A stretch of 64,000 nt of DNA from JAADJA01 sp963840975 (GCA_963840975.1 CAWJBC010000001.1:1-64000); one strand, 5' to 3'. Counted from the first letter of the stretch, positions 53,401 through 62,439 are shown. Notes: generated by a model not told the origin, from the letters alone. Numbers and translations are program-made.

Positions 53401-55507
53401 TTCTGATTTCCGACCGCTCCTTCTCAATAATAATTCCTCTTTCAATTAGCGCCGAAATCAATTCATCAGTAAAGTCTTCTTTATCAAGAGATGCGACGAA
53501 TTCATCAGCAATTGTAGTAACCGGAAACAACTGGTGCGATTTGTAAAAAGAAAACCTGTTATAATATTCCCGGAATCGTTTCAGCAACTGAGGTGTCATA
53601 AATTCATAGAATGAATAGTGCACCCATGAGTTATCACCCACAGAGAAAGTCCCTAAATTGGGATTGGTAGCAAATGCCTGGTTGAACAAATCAAATCCTT
53701 CACTGATCCTGCCCTCTTCGACCAAAATGCGTGCCCGGCCATACAAAAGCTGACCGATAAAAGTCTCGCTGACCATTGTTTTCAATTCACAACCCTCTTC
53801 AAATTTTCGGCGGGCTTTGTCCAGATCATGCAAAAGCCAGTAGATATAACCCTGAGCAGCCAGCGCAGCAATATTCCCAGGATTGATCCTCAGAACTTTA
53901 TCGTACTCATACAGGGCTATGCGCGCTCTGCTGTGGTTGATCTCATTGTTCATCCGGAATTTCATTTCCGTCCAGAAAGCAAGGTCGTATTGTGCAATCT
54001 GGAAGGATGGATCTTTATCAGTCGCCTGCTGAAACAGGAACAGCGCTTTATCTATATCAGGCTCAATATATGCCTGTGCCAACAGATACAATGGATCGGA
54101 TGCACTACGGTCGGGAGCAATGGCTTTCGCCTTGTCGAGAAAATTTTGCGCAGAGAGAAACGTACCTAACAAAGTATCGGTCAGTGAATGTACAACATAA
54201 GCATTGAACAGGATGGTCCTGGTGTCATCAAAAAGCTTTTTTGATGGCTTTAAAAGCATCCGCCTTCGCCAGGTGTCATTGGGATAGGTCAGATAAGCCA
54301 GTATCGAGAAAGTCTGTTCATTTTCTTTTTTAAATACTGAAGTTTCCCTGTTCCCGCTAATACACCCATGGAAATATTCGAGTTGGCGGATTACATCTTT
54401 TAAATCCTGCCTGATCTCGAAAACAGGGTTTCTTTTCTTTCCTGATAAAACGGCTATTCTGTTTTTATAAACCAGGCACTTTGCATGTCCGATCTGAATT
54501 CTTGCATATTGAAATAAATTCTGCACGAACCATGACCGAACTACAGGTATCTTCAAAAAAAAGCTACTGATCCTTTTGATAAGGGTCATGTTAATTTTTC
54601 TGATCGCTTCTTCATATAGATGGATAGCGCTTTCGAAGGCATTGATCGTATTGGATTTTGCCATATCCCTCGCTTCGTAGTATAAAGCGTTAGCCTGCAA
54701 GAATGAAGTAGGAAAGAGGTTGATCTTACCCTGAATATCTTTCTCTATCTGTGCATAAATTTCAGTAGTAACCCTGGAATAAACTCTTTCTAAAAGCTGA
54801 TTGTACTCATGCGTATCAAGCTCATCTGGCGAGTCGTCGGTTGACAGGGAATATCTTACGGATTGGGCCATAGTTGCCGGCGACCCTGAAGGTCCAATAC
54901 GCACATAAGGCATCACATGTACAATCCACTCATCGTTACTTTTGTCTTCCCGGATGGCATAGTTGCCGTAAATATGAATATGCGATGATTTACGCATATC
55001 GGTTATGGAAGCGGTTTCCTCTGCCGGCATATCGGCAGGTATTTCGAGAATTGAAAATCGCTTGATCCGCTGATTGATCAGTTCAATCAGGTCGTGATGC
55101 AGCAATCTTAAACGATCATCTGCCTTCAGATTGAACCTGTCACCCGGAGTATCCTGAACCATTGCGAAAGCATCTACCCAACAGGTATATCGGAAAGGTT
55201 CTTTTGTTTCTTTAATCAAAAAACCGGTTCGCCGCAACAACAGGTAAATCAGGGTTCCCGCAACTAAGCCTATGAGCGGGATTAACTTGTTAGGGTCATT
55301 CAGGTATTTGGAAATCTGAAATTCGTATGAAGCATCGAGTATCTGCTTCAGATAGGGATATGATATTATAATTAATTGGGCAAAAGCAGAAAGCAGCGCG
55401 ACTATACCGGCGATCTTTCCGTTTTTTTTCCTTGATAATAATGTTGATTCAATATTTCTCAGATCATTGGTCAGTTCTTTTGGGGGAAATAAGTTTAGTA
55501 GTTTCAT
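50483..55507 (-). CDS. Giant TPR-repeat membrane protein
   Basis: 1674 residues. Two membrane helices lie near the N-terminus (about 33-54 and 76-92), then a long helical region with scattered TPR-like motifs (NPGNIAALAAQGYIYWLLHDLDKA at ~560). From about residue 1190 to the end it contains a near-perfect tandem array of a 112-residue unit holding two TPRs. Each unit reads LDYYYDYLSEAYFxTGxLxEF ... IIYNRIGNLHYN ... AIELDPxRPIY. A Ser/Lys-rich linker lies near 870. It is probably a scaffold for a membrane-bound complex. No catalytic motif is seen. Confidence 0.85.
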   Translation of the reverse strand: MKLLNLFPPKELTNDLRNIESTLLSRKKNGKIAGIVALLSAFAQLIIISYPYLKQILDASYEFQISKYLNDPNKLIPLIGLVAGTLIYLLLRRTGFLIKETKEPFRYTCWVDAFAMVQDTPGDRFNLKADDRLRLLHHDLIELINQRIKRFSILEIPADMPAEETASITDMRKSSHIHIYGNYAIREDKSNDEWIVHVMPYVRIGPSGSPATMAQSVRYSLSTDDSPDELDTHEYNQLLERVYSRVTTEIYAQIEKDIQGKINLFPTSFLQANALYYEARDMAKSNTINAFESAIHLYEEAIRKINMTLIKRISSFFLKIPVVRSWFVQNLFQYARIQIGHAKCLVYKNRIAVLSGKKRNPVFEIRQDLKDVIRQLEYFHGCISGNRETSVFKKENEQTFSILAYLTYPNDTWRRRMLLKPSKKLFDDTRTILFNAYVVHSLTDTLLGTFLSAQNFLDKAKAIAPDRSASDPLYLLAQAYIEPDIDKALFLFQQATDKDPSFQIAQYDLAFWTEMKFRMNNEINHSRARIALYEYDKVLRINPGNIAALAAQGYIYWLLHDLDKARRKFEEGCELKTMVSETFIGQLLYGRARILVEEGRISEGFDLFNQAFATNPNLGTFSVGDNSWVHYSFYEFMTPQLLKRFREYYNRFSFYKSHQLFPVTTIADEFVASLDKEDFTDELISALIERGIIIEKERSEIRIEEKSNRWVIRDGKNVSHYLVHVENKIHICIQPDVSVKISDAVFSYALNDYGNANINFFKRYGDRDYLILANQNYSDSIKYFPHNSIAKYNQALTLYEMEQYSRSINLLKEVIKDNPKWFEASASSVEITQQKGYGEIKRNEEKLNKLLSEKVNLEKLRQIHKKSSQTTTLQSSKNLSTSLDEGKRSNPSDLSVKIEDQQEDRITGISNEISKVAQTIALLKEIPRDIENTIKNLFVPTKLISLYQGLELEHFESSKIERFINKKINWIRLDEDDVRALRIYAISFYYDQLKAKDDLSSQLTCKKFFDHFLTYYYPEDYTINVYKRELLSRIDGFDDEKINCSKIVASTINFWLQQDPVYFSNFDSAQMYLDPKTYFDLLDNAFRLESSKELAELILTIDYYHDRGLSGFIETFESSSRLNSEPVKRAFVYYRIGRLLADDKLDDEAVGYYKIATQLDTGNLVYWRNLGLSYFNLGEWDGLIHCFLNAIEIRRSTTEEYYGLDYYYDYLSEAYFNTGKLEAFLELFESSGDFVNEPVKKAIIYNRIGNLHYNSKKITEAISYYLKAVELDDSRPIYFSNLGLMYSSLLLWDESKDFYLRAIELRRETTDDPYGIDYYYEYLSEPYFNAGKLDEFIDLFEGSDDLLHEPVKKAIIYNRIGNLHFNLQKYKEAMPFYTKAIENDPARPIYLCNLGLSYSRLEQWNDAVKFHQQAVELRRTTPDDSYGLDYYYDFLSEAYFKTGRLPEFIEMMESSGDLKNEPEKLAVVYNRIGNLLVNSNQEKEAIAIYEKVIRLDPVRPIYIFNLGFTYAKSGDWNLALNYYLQAVELRRITKDDPYGLDYYFDYLSEAYWKTGNLSEFVEMFENSVELNAEPEKKATIYNGIGNFCYGSGQLKDAITFYSKAIELDPVRPIYYSNKGLMYASLGKWEEAVSFHKKAIELRQLAPNDPYEPDHYEKLLKEAQSQIGVDDSNGV
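50560..51903 (-). repeat. 336-bp tandem repeat inside the TPR gene
   Basis: Four consecutive units of 336 bp. The LDYYYDYLSEAYF-encoding segment recurs near 51890, 51555, 51218 and 50880, and a degenerate fifth copy (YEPDHYEKLL) lies near 50550. The period is exact although the units have diverged, so length change by slippage or unequal recombination is plausible. Confidence 0.85.
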
Positions 55508-55651
55508 AGCCGGTTCAGATTATTTGTGAAATTAACCTTAATCAAAGACTCATCAATTGCTATAAAAAAGAACGGAAAAGGTTGTTATAATAATTCCCTT
55601 TTGTAATCAAACCAAAAATAATGAAAAATGTTGAAAGTTTGGCAATATTTT

Positions 55652-57298
55652 CTATCGGTCTCTCCACCTCACCACGCTAATGCGAACCGTGTCGGCGAAA
55701 CCCAAATTTAACACCCGGTTTGGGATTTCCCAACCGTTTTCATCAACTTCGCTATTAACCCAGGCGCCACGAGTGATCTTGTATTCCACAATTTCTCCAT
55801 TCAGCGCCAGGGTAATGAATGGTATTCCATTTTCAGACTTCTTCATGATCATTGCCTTGCTGCCGGGATTCCAGTCGTTGAATGAACCCGTGATATATAT
55901 TTGTGCTGAGGGTGGTGTGTTTTCGGGTAACCTGTCAATAACGATGGTTGTTTTCCCCGGATGAAAAAGCGGCTTATCTTTCCAATTGGCAACATCAATG
56001 TAAAGGGTATCGTAATCTTTGTAAAGATACTTTCTGTTTGGCATATCAGAGCCATATTGATCCACTTCCTGTGCTGTCCAGCTTCCGCGTGTAACCTTAA
56101 ATTCCAGGTTATTATTTTCGCGCGGAATATTAAGGATGTACCTGCCGTCAATAGTTTTTTCAAATCTGAACCTTGGTCTGTTGGGATCCCACCCATTGAA
56201 ATTACCTGCGAGATAAATTTTATCTCCTGCCGCTGTTGAAGAGGGCAACTTCCTTAATATAATGGTGACCTCCTTGTCGTAAGAAGCGGGCAGGTCTTTC
56301 CATCCGGCTATTTCGACATAAACGGTATCGGCTTTGCTTAAATCAATTTCCCGGTTCGAAATATCAAAACCATAGGGATCTGTTTCAACAGTATGCCAGC
56401 CTCCCCTCGTAAATTTGAATTCAAGGTTATAATTTCTTTTAGGCATCGAAAAAGTGTAATGACCATTACTGTTTTTCCTCATGGCGAACTGGCGGTCATA
56501 AGGATCCCAGTTGTCAAGGTTGCTTACCAGCAAAATATCCTCACCAGGCGGAGTATTGCGGGGAATCTTTTTACAAATGATCTGCACGTTGTTATTGCCC
56601 TTTACAGGCAGATCAGCCCACCCTTCAATTGATAGTTCAAGGGTATCTTTTTTGCCAAAAGAAGCAGAACGGTTGGGCCGGACATTACCAAACTCGTCCG
56701 ATTCAGATTTTGATAAATCACCACGGGTAACTTTAAACTCCAAATCCTTTATTTTTGGTGGACGGGGAATTGTAATGGAATATTTGCCTGAATTGTCTTT
56801 TTGCATGACAGATAATGCATCAGGATTCCAGGAATTAAAATTACCGGCAAGGCTCAGAGGTTCATTTTCCGGCGTGTTTTCAGGAACATCCTTCAGGACA
56901 ATGGTCAACCTGGGACAATTCAAAGGATCAAGATCGTTCCAGCTTTCGATGCTGATGGTTGCTGTGTCGTCTTCGCCAAGTGTGAGCATACGATTCCCGA
57001 TTGGATAACCGCACACATCCGTTTCAACCCTTGTCCAGTCGCCACGGGTTATCTTGTACTGAACCGATCCAAATCCCGGGGGAAGCAGAAAGGTGTAAGT
57101 ACTGTCAGGATTCAGGGTCATCTGGTACGATTCATCACCCGGGTCCCAATTATTAAAATTTCCTGCCACATAAAGGGGCTGACCTTTGGGCGTGTTGGGT
57201 GGGATGCCATCCACCTCTATCACCACACGGTGACAAGATGAAAACAGTATCAGTGCTAATACTAAATGGTAAATTCTATATTTCAATAAATCACTCAT
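55652..57298 (-). CDS. Lipoprotein with five tandem CBM20/48-like modules
   Basis: 548 residues starting at the ATG that overlaps the regulator's stop (TGATG). The signal sequence ends with a lipobox-like LFSSC. Five ~103-residue modules follow, each of the pattern P-x-x-TP...(L/I)Y(V/L)AGNFN-x-WDP...YKITRG-x-W-x-x-VE-x-D...G...NR. This resembles the AMPK-beta/CBM48 carbohydrate-binding fold found at the front of Bacteroidota esterases. No catalytic domain is attached. It is the third gene of the sensor-regulator operon and may be the surface receptor or output of that system. Confidence 0.82.
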   Translation of the reverse strand: MSDLLKYRIYHLVLALILFSSCHRVVIEVDGIPPNTPKGQPLYVAGNFNNWDPGDESYQMTLNPDSTYTFLLPPGFGSVQYKITRGDWTRVETDVCGYPIGNRMLTLGEDDTATISIESWNDLDPLNCPRLTIVLKDVPENTPENEPLSLAGNFNSWNPDALSVMQKDNSGKYSITIPRPPKIKDLEFKVTRGDLSKSESDEFGNVRPNRSASFGKKDTLELSIEGWADLPVKGNNNVQIICKKIPRNTPPGEDILLVSNLDNWDPYDRQFAMRKNSNGHYTFSMPKRNYNLEFKFTRGGWHTVETDPYGFDISNREIDLSKADTVYVEIAGWKDLPASYDKEVTIILRKLPSSTAAGDKIYLAGNFNGWDPNRPRFRFEKTIDGRYILNIPRENNNLEFKVTRGSWTAQEVDQYGSDMPNRKYLYKDYDTLYIDVANWKDKPLFHPGKTTIVIDRLPENTPPSAQIYITGSFNDWNPGSKAMIMKKSENGIPFITLALNGEIVEYKITRGAWVNSEVDENGWEIPNRVLNLGFADTVRISVVRWRDR

Positions 57299-58065
57299 CA
57301 CTTATCCATCCATTTTAAAAAATCAGGAACCCTGACCCTGGAGATCAAAACGGTATCCTCAGTTTTTGGATTCAACTCAAGATGCAGTCTGCTGTTAAAG
57401 TATTTGCTGATCTTTCCGATGGAGCCAATGGTTACCAAATAGCTCCTGTTTACCCTGAAAAACTGGTTGGGGTCCAACATGCCGCCAAGCTGGTCGAGGG
57501 TATAATCAATAATGTACCGGCTGTTGCTTTTCGTAACCAGCACCACCTCGTTGTCCTCTGCTTTCAGGTAAGCGATCTCGCTGACTTCGATGTGTTTCAG
57601 CAGGTCGCCAACTTTTGCAATGAACCTTGATTTGTATTTCTGTAAACCTGCATTCAGCAACTGCTCTATTTGCTCAATACTGATTACCGGTTGACCCTGC
57701 TCCGGTTTTTCGTGCAACGATTTGAATTTTTTCAGCGCGTTTTCCAGTTCTGCCTGTTTCACCGGTTTCAGAAGATAATCAATGCTGTTAACTTTAAACG
57801 CCTGAATGGCGTATTCGTCATAAGCAGTTGTGAAAATAACAGGAGCCTTTACTTCTATTTTCCTGAAAATATCAAAACTGAGACCATCCGACAACTGAAT
57901 ATCCATGAAGATCAGGTCGGGTGCTGCATTTGCAGTCAGCCATTCCACGCTGTCTTCCACGCTGTCAATACAATCGAGTACATTGATACTCTTGTCAGTC
58001 TTATCCAGCAAACGCTTCAGTTCGTTCTGTGCCAGGGGCTCATCTTCTATGATCAATACTTTCAT
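57298..58065 (-). CDS. LytTR family response regulator
   Basis: A 255-residue regulator started at MKVLIIEDEP. ATG 58068 and GTG 58071 are alternatives. Receiver domain: acidic pair ED, phospho-acceptor D55 (LIFMDIQLSDG), then TTAYDEYAIQAFKVNSIDYLLKP with its conserved Lys. LytTR DNA-binding domain from ~150: YLKAEDNEVVLVTKSNSRYIIDYTLDQL and FFRVNRSYLVTI. It acts with the adjacent sensor kinase and overlaps the CBM lipoprotein gene, which is a likely target or partner. Confidence 0.92.
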   Translation of the reverse strand: MKVLIIEDEPLAQNELKRLLDKTDKSINVLDCIDSVEDSVEWLTANAAPDLIFMDIQLSDGLSFDIFRKIEVKAPVIFTTAYDEYAIQAFKVNSIDYLLKPVKQAELENALKKFKSLHEKPEQGQPVISIEQIEQLLNAGLQKYKSRFIAKVGDLLKHIEVSEIAYLKAEDNEVVLVTKSNSRYIIDYTLDQLGGMLDPNQFFRVNRSYLVTIGSIGKISKYFNSRLHLELNPKTEDTVLISRVRVPDFLKWMDK

Positions 58066-58071
58066 CATCAC

Positions 58072-59100
58072 TCAGATTAGAGGTATTTTTACCTTAAAAG
58101 TCTGCTCGGTTTCCAGAACCTCAACTTTATTATTTGTCAAAAACGCATACCTGCTTTGAATGTTCTTTAAACCAACATTGCTCGAATATTCCTTGTTTTC
58201 TTTTTTCTGCAAATCATTCTCCACAATAAGGTAACTTTCTTCATCATAAATCCTTATGGAAAGGGGCTTCTTTTTTGAGATTACGTTATGCTTAATCGCA
58301 TTCTCAATCAGCATCTGTATTGTCATCGGGGCAATGTTGCTTTCGCCTGCTTTTGCACCGATGCTCACAGTCATTTCCAGGTTTTTGTCGAAACGCAACT
58401 GAACCAGGTAAATGTATGACCTCACCATTTCAAGCTCTTTGCTCACTTTAACCAACTCATGTTCCCTGAATTCGAGTATGTAACGATAGACATCCGCCAG
58501 TTCGCGGACAAATATTTCCGCCTTTTCAGGACTTTCAAAAATCAGGGACGACAATGTATTCAGGCTGTTGAACAGGAAATGCGGGTTCAGTTGCGACCGA
58601 AGGGATTCAAACCTGAACTCCGCATTTTCCTTTTTGAACCGTTCCAGTTCCGCCAGCGAAAATCTCCATTTTTCCATCAAAAACAAACTCAGATCTGTTA
58701 GTGCCAGCGTAGTGGAAACAATAAAAACAGAAACTATGATAATGACTTCATCCAGCAACCTGACATAACTGACCTCCATGAATAAAATAACCACCAGCCA
58801 TCTTATGCCTTCGATGAAGAAAAAACCGATTCCAAAACTTGTCAACCACTGTATTAAAAATCGCTTGCGGGCGTTATCAGTCCATTTGTACCTTTTGTCG
58901 TAAAGCCGGTTCATGCGGTAAATACCCTCGAACGCCAGCCCTACAAGTATTATGGTGTAAAAATAGACCATGAACGGCTGTAGCAGCTGATATTGCCTGT
59001 ATATCAGGCTGTAAACCACATCCAGCAGGAACCTGAAGGCAACCGCCATCAGTACGATACTGCCCCATCTGATCCACCTATTTCCGTACAGCCTGATCAT
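58072..59100 (-). CDS. LytS/YehU-type sensor histidine kinase
   Basis: A 342-residue membrane sensor with four helices (about 13-32, 43-60, 84-110, 118-138) and a short coiled linker. The His_kinase domain has the phospho-His H174 in QLNPHFLFNSLNTLSSLI, and its ATPase region shows PMTIQMLIENAIKHN. No separate sensory domain is seen, so the signal is probably sensed in or near the membrane. The stop codon abuts the regulator's start codons, which confirms an operon. Confidence 0.92.
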   Translation of the reverse strand: MIRLYGNRWIRWGSIVLMAVAFRFLLDVVYSLIYRQYQLLQPFMVYFYTIILVGLAFEGIYRMNRLYDKRYKWTDNARKRFLIQWLTSFGIGFFFIEGIRWLVVILFMEVSYVRLLDEVIIIVSVFIVSTTLALTDLSLFLMEKWRFSLAELERFKKENAEFRFESLRSQLNPHFLFNSLNTLSSLIFESPEKAEIFVRELADVYRYILEFREHELVKVSKELEMVRSYIYLVQLRFDKNLEMTVSIGAKAGESNIAPMTIQMLIENAIKHNVISKKKPLSIRIYDEESYLIVENDLQKKENKEYSSNVGLKNIQSRYAFLTNNKVEVLETEQTFKVKIPLI

Positions 59101-59221
59101 TCTTTATTACTTAACATGATTTTTATCCGAACAAAGAGCCAAATTTACAAATTAAGCTGAGGTTTATGATAAAGATTTCAAAGAACGAAATTTTCTATTC
59201 TGCTTTTACCTGCAATTTCAT

Positions 59222-59596
59222 TTATTTTGAGAGGGCTATTGCAGCAGCGCCCTTGGAGATTGAGTTTGTGTAAACGACATCTTTACCCTTTGCCAGTTCG
59301 AAAGTGTATTCACCTTCAGGAAGGTTCCTCATGTCGAAAGTAATTCTCCTGCTTTCAGGTTTTCTCAATCTCTTACCATAAACCAGCGACCCGCTTTCAT
59401 CCTTTATCTTAAGATTTAATTTGTCTTCTGGTTGCTTTACTACGATTAAGGTTACCTCATCGCTTACATTGGAATACATTGCAACTTTTACATTGGCTGC
59501 TTCAGATTTCATTTCTTTTCCGTTTTCAGAAACTTTCTGTGCAAACGAAACGGCAGTTAAAACTACCAGGGCTGTTGTTAAAATTAATGTTCTCAT
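59222..59596 (-). CDS. Small secreted protein
   Basis: 124 residues with a signal peptide (LILTTALVVLTAVSFAQ). The mature part looks like a small beta-sandwich (VTLIVVKQPEDKLNLKIKDESGSLVYGK...EGEYTFELAKGKDVVYTNSI), reminiscent of the beta-sandwich domains in T9SS and DUF3244 proteins, but without a sorting motif. Function unknown. A possible TAATTTTG box lies at 59640-59647. Confidence 0.7.
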   Translation of the reverse strand: MRTLILTTALVVLTAVSFAQKVSENGKEMKSEAANVKVAMYSNVSDEVTLIVVKQPEDKLNLKIKDESGSLVYGKRLRKPESRRITFDMRNLPEGEYTFELAKGKDVVYTNSISKGAAAIALSK

Positions 59597-59750
59597 GGTT
59601 CAAAATTTTAAATTGTTAAACAAAAAATTAATTACGAACCAAAATTACATCCACGTGCAGGCGAAGTAAACCGAAAAGCTGTGAAGTTCATTTTTGGCCA
59701 GGTGAAATGAATATTTAAAAAGATGAAATGAAGGGAAAAGGTATTTATTC

Positions 59751-59758
59751 TACCTTTG
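59751..59758 (+). promoter_or_regulatory. Candidate -7 box (TACCTTTG) for tRNA-Val
   Basis: TAnnTTTG match 22 bases before the tRNA 5' end. The -33 element is not clear. Confidence 0.45.
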
Positions 59759-59780
59759 CATATCTTGTTACCTGGCAAAA

Positions 59781-59855
59781 GGGTGGTTAGCTCAGTCGGT
59801 TCAGAGCGCTTGCTTCACACGCAAGAGGTCAAGAGTTCGAGTCTCTTACTACCCA
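59781..59855 (+). tRNA. tRNA-Val (CAC)
   Basis: A 75-base cloverleaf. The acceptor stem GGGTGGT/ACTACCC has one G-U pair. The D-stem is GCTC/GAGC. The anticodon stem CTTGC/GCAAG encloses TTCACAC with anticodon CAC, and the T-stem AAGAG/CTCTT encloses TTCGAGT. CCA is not encoded. It reads the GTG valine codon. Confidence 0.95.
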
Positions 59856-60111
59856 CTTCTTTTTTTGTTGGGTTAAGGTAAGGGTCAGGAAGCCAGTATG
59901 GTAAAAAGGTTAGGGTTATGTGGGAACAGGAATCCGGAATATTGCCGGTCATCCTGAGGCTCTCGAAGGATAGACCGGATTTGAAAACAATAGCCTACGC
60001 ACATGCTTCGAGGCTCATTCCTCTATGCTTCATTCGCACCCTGCCCGACTGCGTCATTCAGGCGGGCTCTGCATGACCCCACGCAATATAAGCATTCCTG
60101 CAATGTTCTTC
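59856..60111. other. Spacer after tRNA-Val with repeat relics
   Basis: A T-rich run (59858-59867) is followed by a core-less relative of the 18.7/18.95 kb repeat (59876-59930, minus orientation). A GTCATCCTGAGGCTCTCGAAGGAT motif, split here around 59948-59972, belongs to a common dispersed family. No gene is seen. Confidence 0.5.
59876..59930 (-). repeat. Core-less copy of the GC-core repeat
   Basis: It shares AGGTAAGGGTCAGGA and AAAAGGTTA-type flanks with copies at 18685-18887 and 18953-19131, but joins them directly at GCC-AGT where the others carry the GC-rich core. Confidence 0.5.
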
Positions 60112-62307
60112 TTAATCCTCCAAATACCTATCCCCTTCATCGTGGATGAGGGTATTTTTGTTCTTGTCAAGGGAATAAACCTCGGCAAGCGTAGCCGGTT
60201 TGGTGAAATGATGCTTTATCCCGATCTGCTGCCCCAGCCTGTTGGCATCCAGCACCGTCATCGGGCGGAACTCCTTGCGTGCAATGAGCCGGCCGGGACG
60301 CAGAAGGGCTTTATCCAGCTCTTTTATCTTTACGTTAAAGGTACAGATGATCTGAAGGTTCAGCATGTCGTTCAGTAACCCGTCGGTCATGTTCAGCAGG
60401 TTTGAAATCCCCTGCACCCTTCCGCTTTCGTGACGCACCGCAAGCAGCGGCTCGGCATCTTCTATCAGCAACACGCAGAAGAATCCCTGTTTGGAATACC
60501 GCGCTATTTCTTTCGACATGAAGGTCATGAATTTAGGATCAACCAGCCATTCCACCATGTTGGGCGGCATGTAAATAACCACCTTGTTGTAGCTTGTCAT
60601 TTTGCGGAGCAGATGACGGATATAATAGGTCTTGCCGGTTCCGGGGGCGCCGTGAAAAAGAACAAGTCCCCTGCTTTCTTTTTTGAAACGCTCCATCAGT
60701 TCGTTATGGAATTTCTCAAATCCGTAGCCGTAGTGCATGTCGAGGTCACGGATCACGAAGTCGTCCTGCACCGGGTAAGTGGTCAGTTTGAATTTACCGT
60801 CGGCCTGCATTTCCACCATCGAAATTTCCGGCTTGTCCTCTTCCTTTTCCAGCACGCACAATTCAATGATATGCTGCAACTGTTCCTCGAACTGTGTGCT
60901 CCTTTTGCCCGAAGCATCCGAAGGGCGATACAGCGTTACCGGGCTTACCCGTATATAGCCGTCTTCATCTTCCCAATGACCGATGTATCGGCTGTGCCAG
61001 TAATCGGTATCCTTTTTTGCCTGTATGTACGAACACTGCAACAGGTAACCGCTGTCGGGGAATGCCAGCGTATAGCGCGAAGGCTTGTTGAGGGGCCAGT
61101 AACTCACCTCCGGAATGTACATGTGTATCACCACGGCATCCATGCTTTTCATCAGTTCCTTCAGCATCATCATCACTTCAATGTCCGATCCGGTATAAGT
61201 GACGATTGAAGGCACATCATTGTTTTTAACGGTATAATAGCGCATAGCCGAAAAGCTTTCGGGGGTGCATGCTTCGGCTATCCACTTTGCATCTTCGTGG
61301 CTGATGGTTGCATCAAAAGGTGCGGCCTCCAAAACTGCGGCAGGCTGCAACGGCTTTTTCGCTTTCTTTTCGTTTTCGGGGATTGAGGTCATATCATAAG
61401 GTATTATTTTCACTGTATCCGTTAATAAACTTTCCGCCGCTTCACCTTCCTGTCCGTCGTAATAGCTGAAGCTTCTTACCACCATCAGGGCGGGTACATT
61501 TTTATAAAATCCGACCCTTGCCGTCCAGTTGCCGTGGCGGTCGTGCTCCAGTTCCTTGTATTCCAGCGTACGGTCGCGGCGGATGTAGCGCCCGTCCATT
61601 TTCATCAGCTTGCCGATGGCATCATACTCATAGGTATGTTCCTTTCTTTTCTGCAGGCTCCCGTCGGGGTTCAGCAGGTCGTAGCGGGTGTTGTGCCCAT
61701 GTTCATTGTTTTCTATTTTCGCCCAGTAGTCCACCGTTCCGTCGGGTTTGGTGCGGTAGTCTTCCGTCTTAAATCCCCTTTCATCGAAGCTTATCCTCGA
61801 CGAATTTGTAAGGTTATGATCCTTGTCGTAGTAATCAATTGATGTTTGGTTTCCCTTTTCATCATAGCCATATTGGATGTACATGGTAGGGAGCCCTTCG
61901 GCATTGTGATGGGTTATTTTTATATTTTGCCCGGCGCTGTTGTATTCATGAAGCGAGTTCGTCTCCGGCTTACCGTTATCAAAAGCCTGGTGACTGACCT
62001 CCCTGCCCGATTCGTCGTAAGTGCTTTTCCAGGTTTTTTTTTCATACAGCCAGTATTCTCTCCAGGTATTCCTTCCCTCCTTATCAAAGCCGAGTGTTTC
62101 GTTTCTCAGGTCGTTGTAAAGCTGCACCCTTTCGCCCGTAAATATCTGACCGGGCTTATGGTGCGCTTTGTATAGCTTCTGCGTCATCATCTTTACCGGT
62201 CCTTTGAGCTGCAAGTCGGCGAGGCAGATCAGTTCATCGTTTCCTTTTTTGTTTTTTGTGCGGTAAGGGGGCATTTTGATATTGGGTTGTTGTTTATTAT
62301 TTAACAT
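60112..62307 (-). CDS. AAA+ ATPase with N-terminal YD/RHS-like repeat region
   Basis: 731 residues. Residues ~55-280 are YD-like repeats (SLHEYNSAGQNI, YGYDEKGNQTSIDYYDKDHN, ISFDERGFKTEDYR, YEYDAIGKLMKMDG) resembling RHS/MORN-type repeats. Residues ~300-500 are a mixed domain with no clear family. The C-terminus is an AAA+ module: Walker A GAPGTGKT (about 548), Walker B CVLLIEDAE (about 615), sensor CTFNV and LLRPGRL. No signal peptide is seen. The gene is much more GC-rich than the core genes. The AAA+ part resembles stand-alone Bacteroidota ATPases; the repeat fusion is unusual. Function unknown. Confidence 0.8.
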   Translation of the reverse strand: MLNNKQQPNIKMPPYRTKNKKGNDELICLADLQLKGPVKMMTQKLYKAHHKPGQIFTGERVQLYNDLRNETLGFDKEGRNTWREYWLYEKKTWKSTYDESGREVSHQAFDNGKPETNSLHEYNSAGQNIKITHHNAEGLPTMYIQYGYDEKGNQTSIDYYDKDHNLTNSSRISFDERGFKTEDYRTKPDGTVDYWAKIENNEHGHNTRYDLLNPDGSLQKRKEHTYEYDAIGKLMKMDGRYIRRDRTLEYKELEHDRHGNWTARVGFYKNVPALMVVRSFSYYDGQEGEAAESLLTDTVKIIPYDMTSIPENEKKAKKPLQPAAVLEAAPFDATISHEDAKWIAEACTPESFSAMRYYTVKNNDVPSIVTYTGSDIEVMMMLKELMKSMDAVVIHMYIPEVSYWPLNKPSRYTLAFPDSGYLLQCSYIQAKKDTDYWHSRYIGHWEDEDGYIRVSPVTLYRPSDASGKRSTQFEEQLQHIIELCVLEKEEDKPEISMVEMQADGKFKLTTYPVQDDFVIRDLDMHYGYGFEKFHNELMERFKKESRGLVLFHGAPGTGKTYYIRHLLRKMTSYNKVVIYMPPNMVEWLVDPKFMTFMSKEIARYSKQGFFCVLLIEDAEPLLAVRHESGRVQGISNLLNMTDGLLNDMLNLQIICTFNVKIKELDKALLRPGRLIARKEFRPMTVLDANRLGQQIGIKHHFTKPATLAEVYSLDKNKNTLIHDEGDRYLED

Positions 62308-62439
62308 AGGATTAACAATTCGTATAAGAATAGTAGCCGACTGCGGGCTTCAATCCTGTCAAGTTATAAGAAAGATATAGCGTTTCTCAGCCTTTGAACT
62401 TACTACTATTTCGCTTATTGTGTATATATTTTAAAAATT

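Noticed and set aside
60430..61209. 259-residue open frame on + strand
   Set aside because: Antisense to the AAA+ gene; its length follows from the gene's GC-rich codons, and the sequence looks like a reverse-complement shadow (His/Val/Phe-rich).
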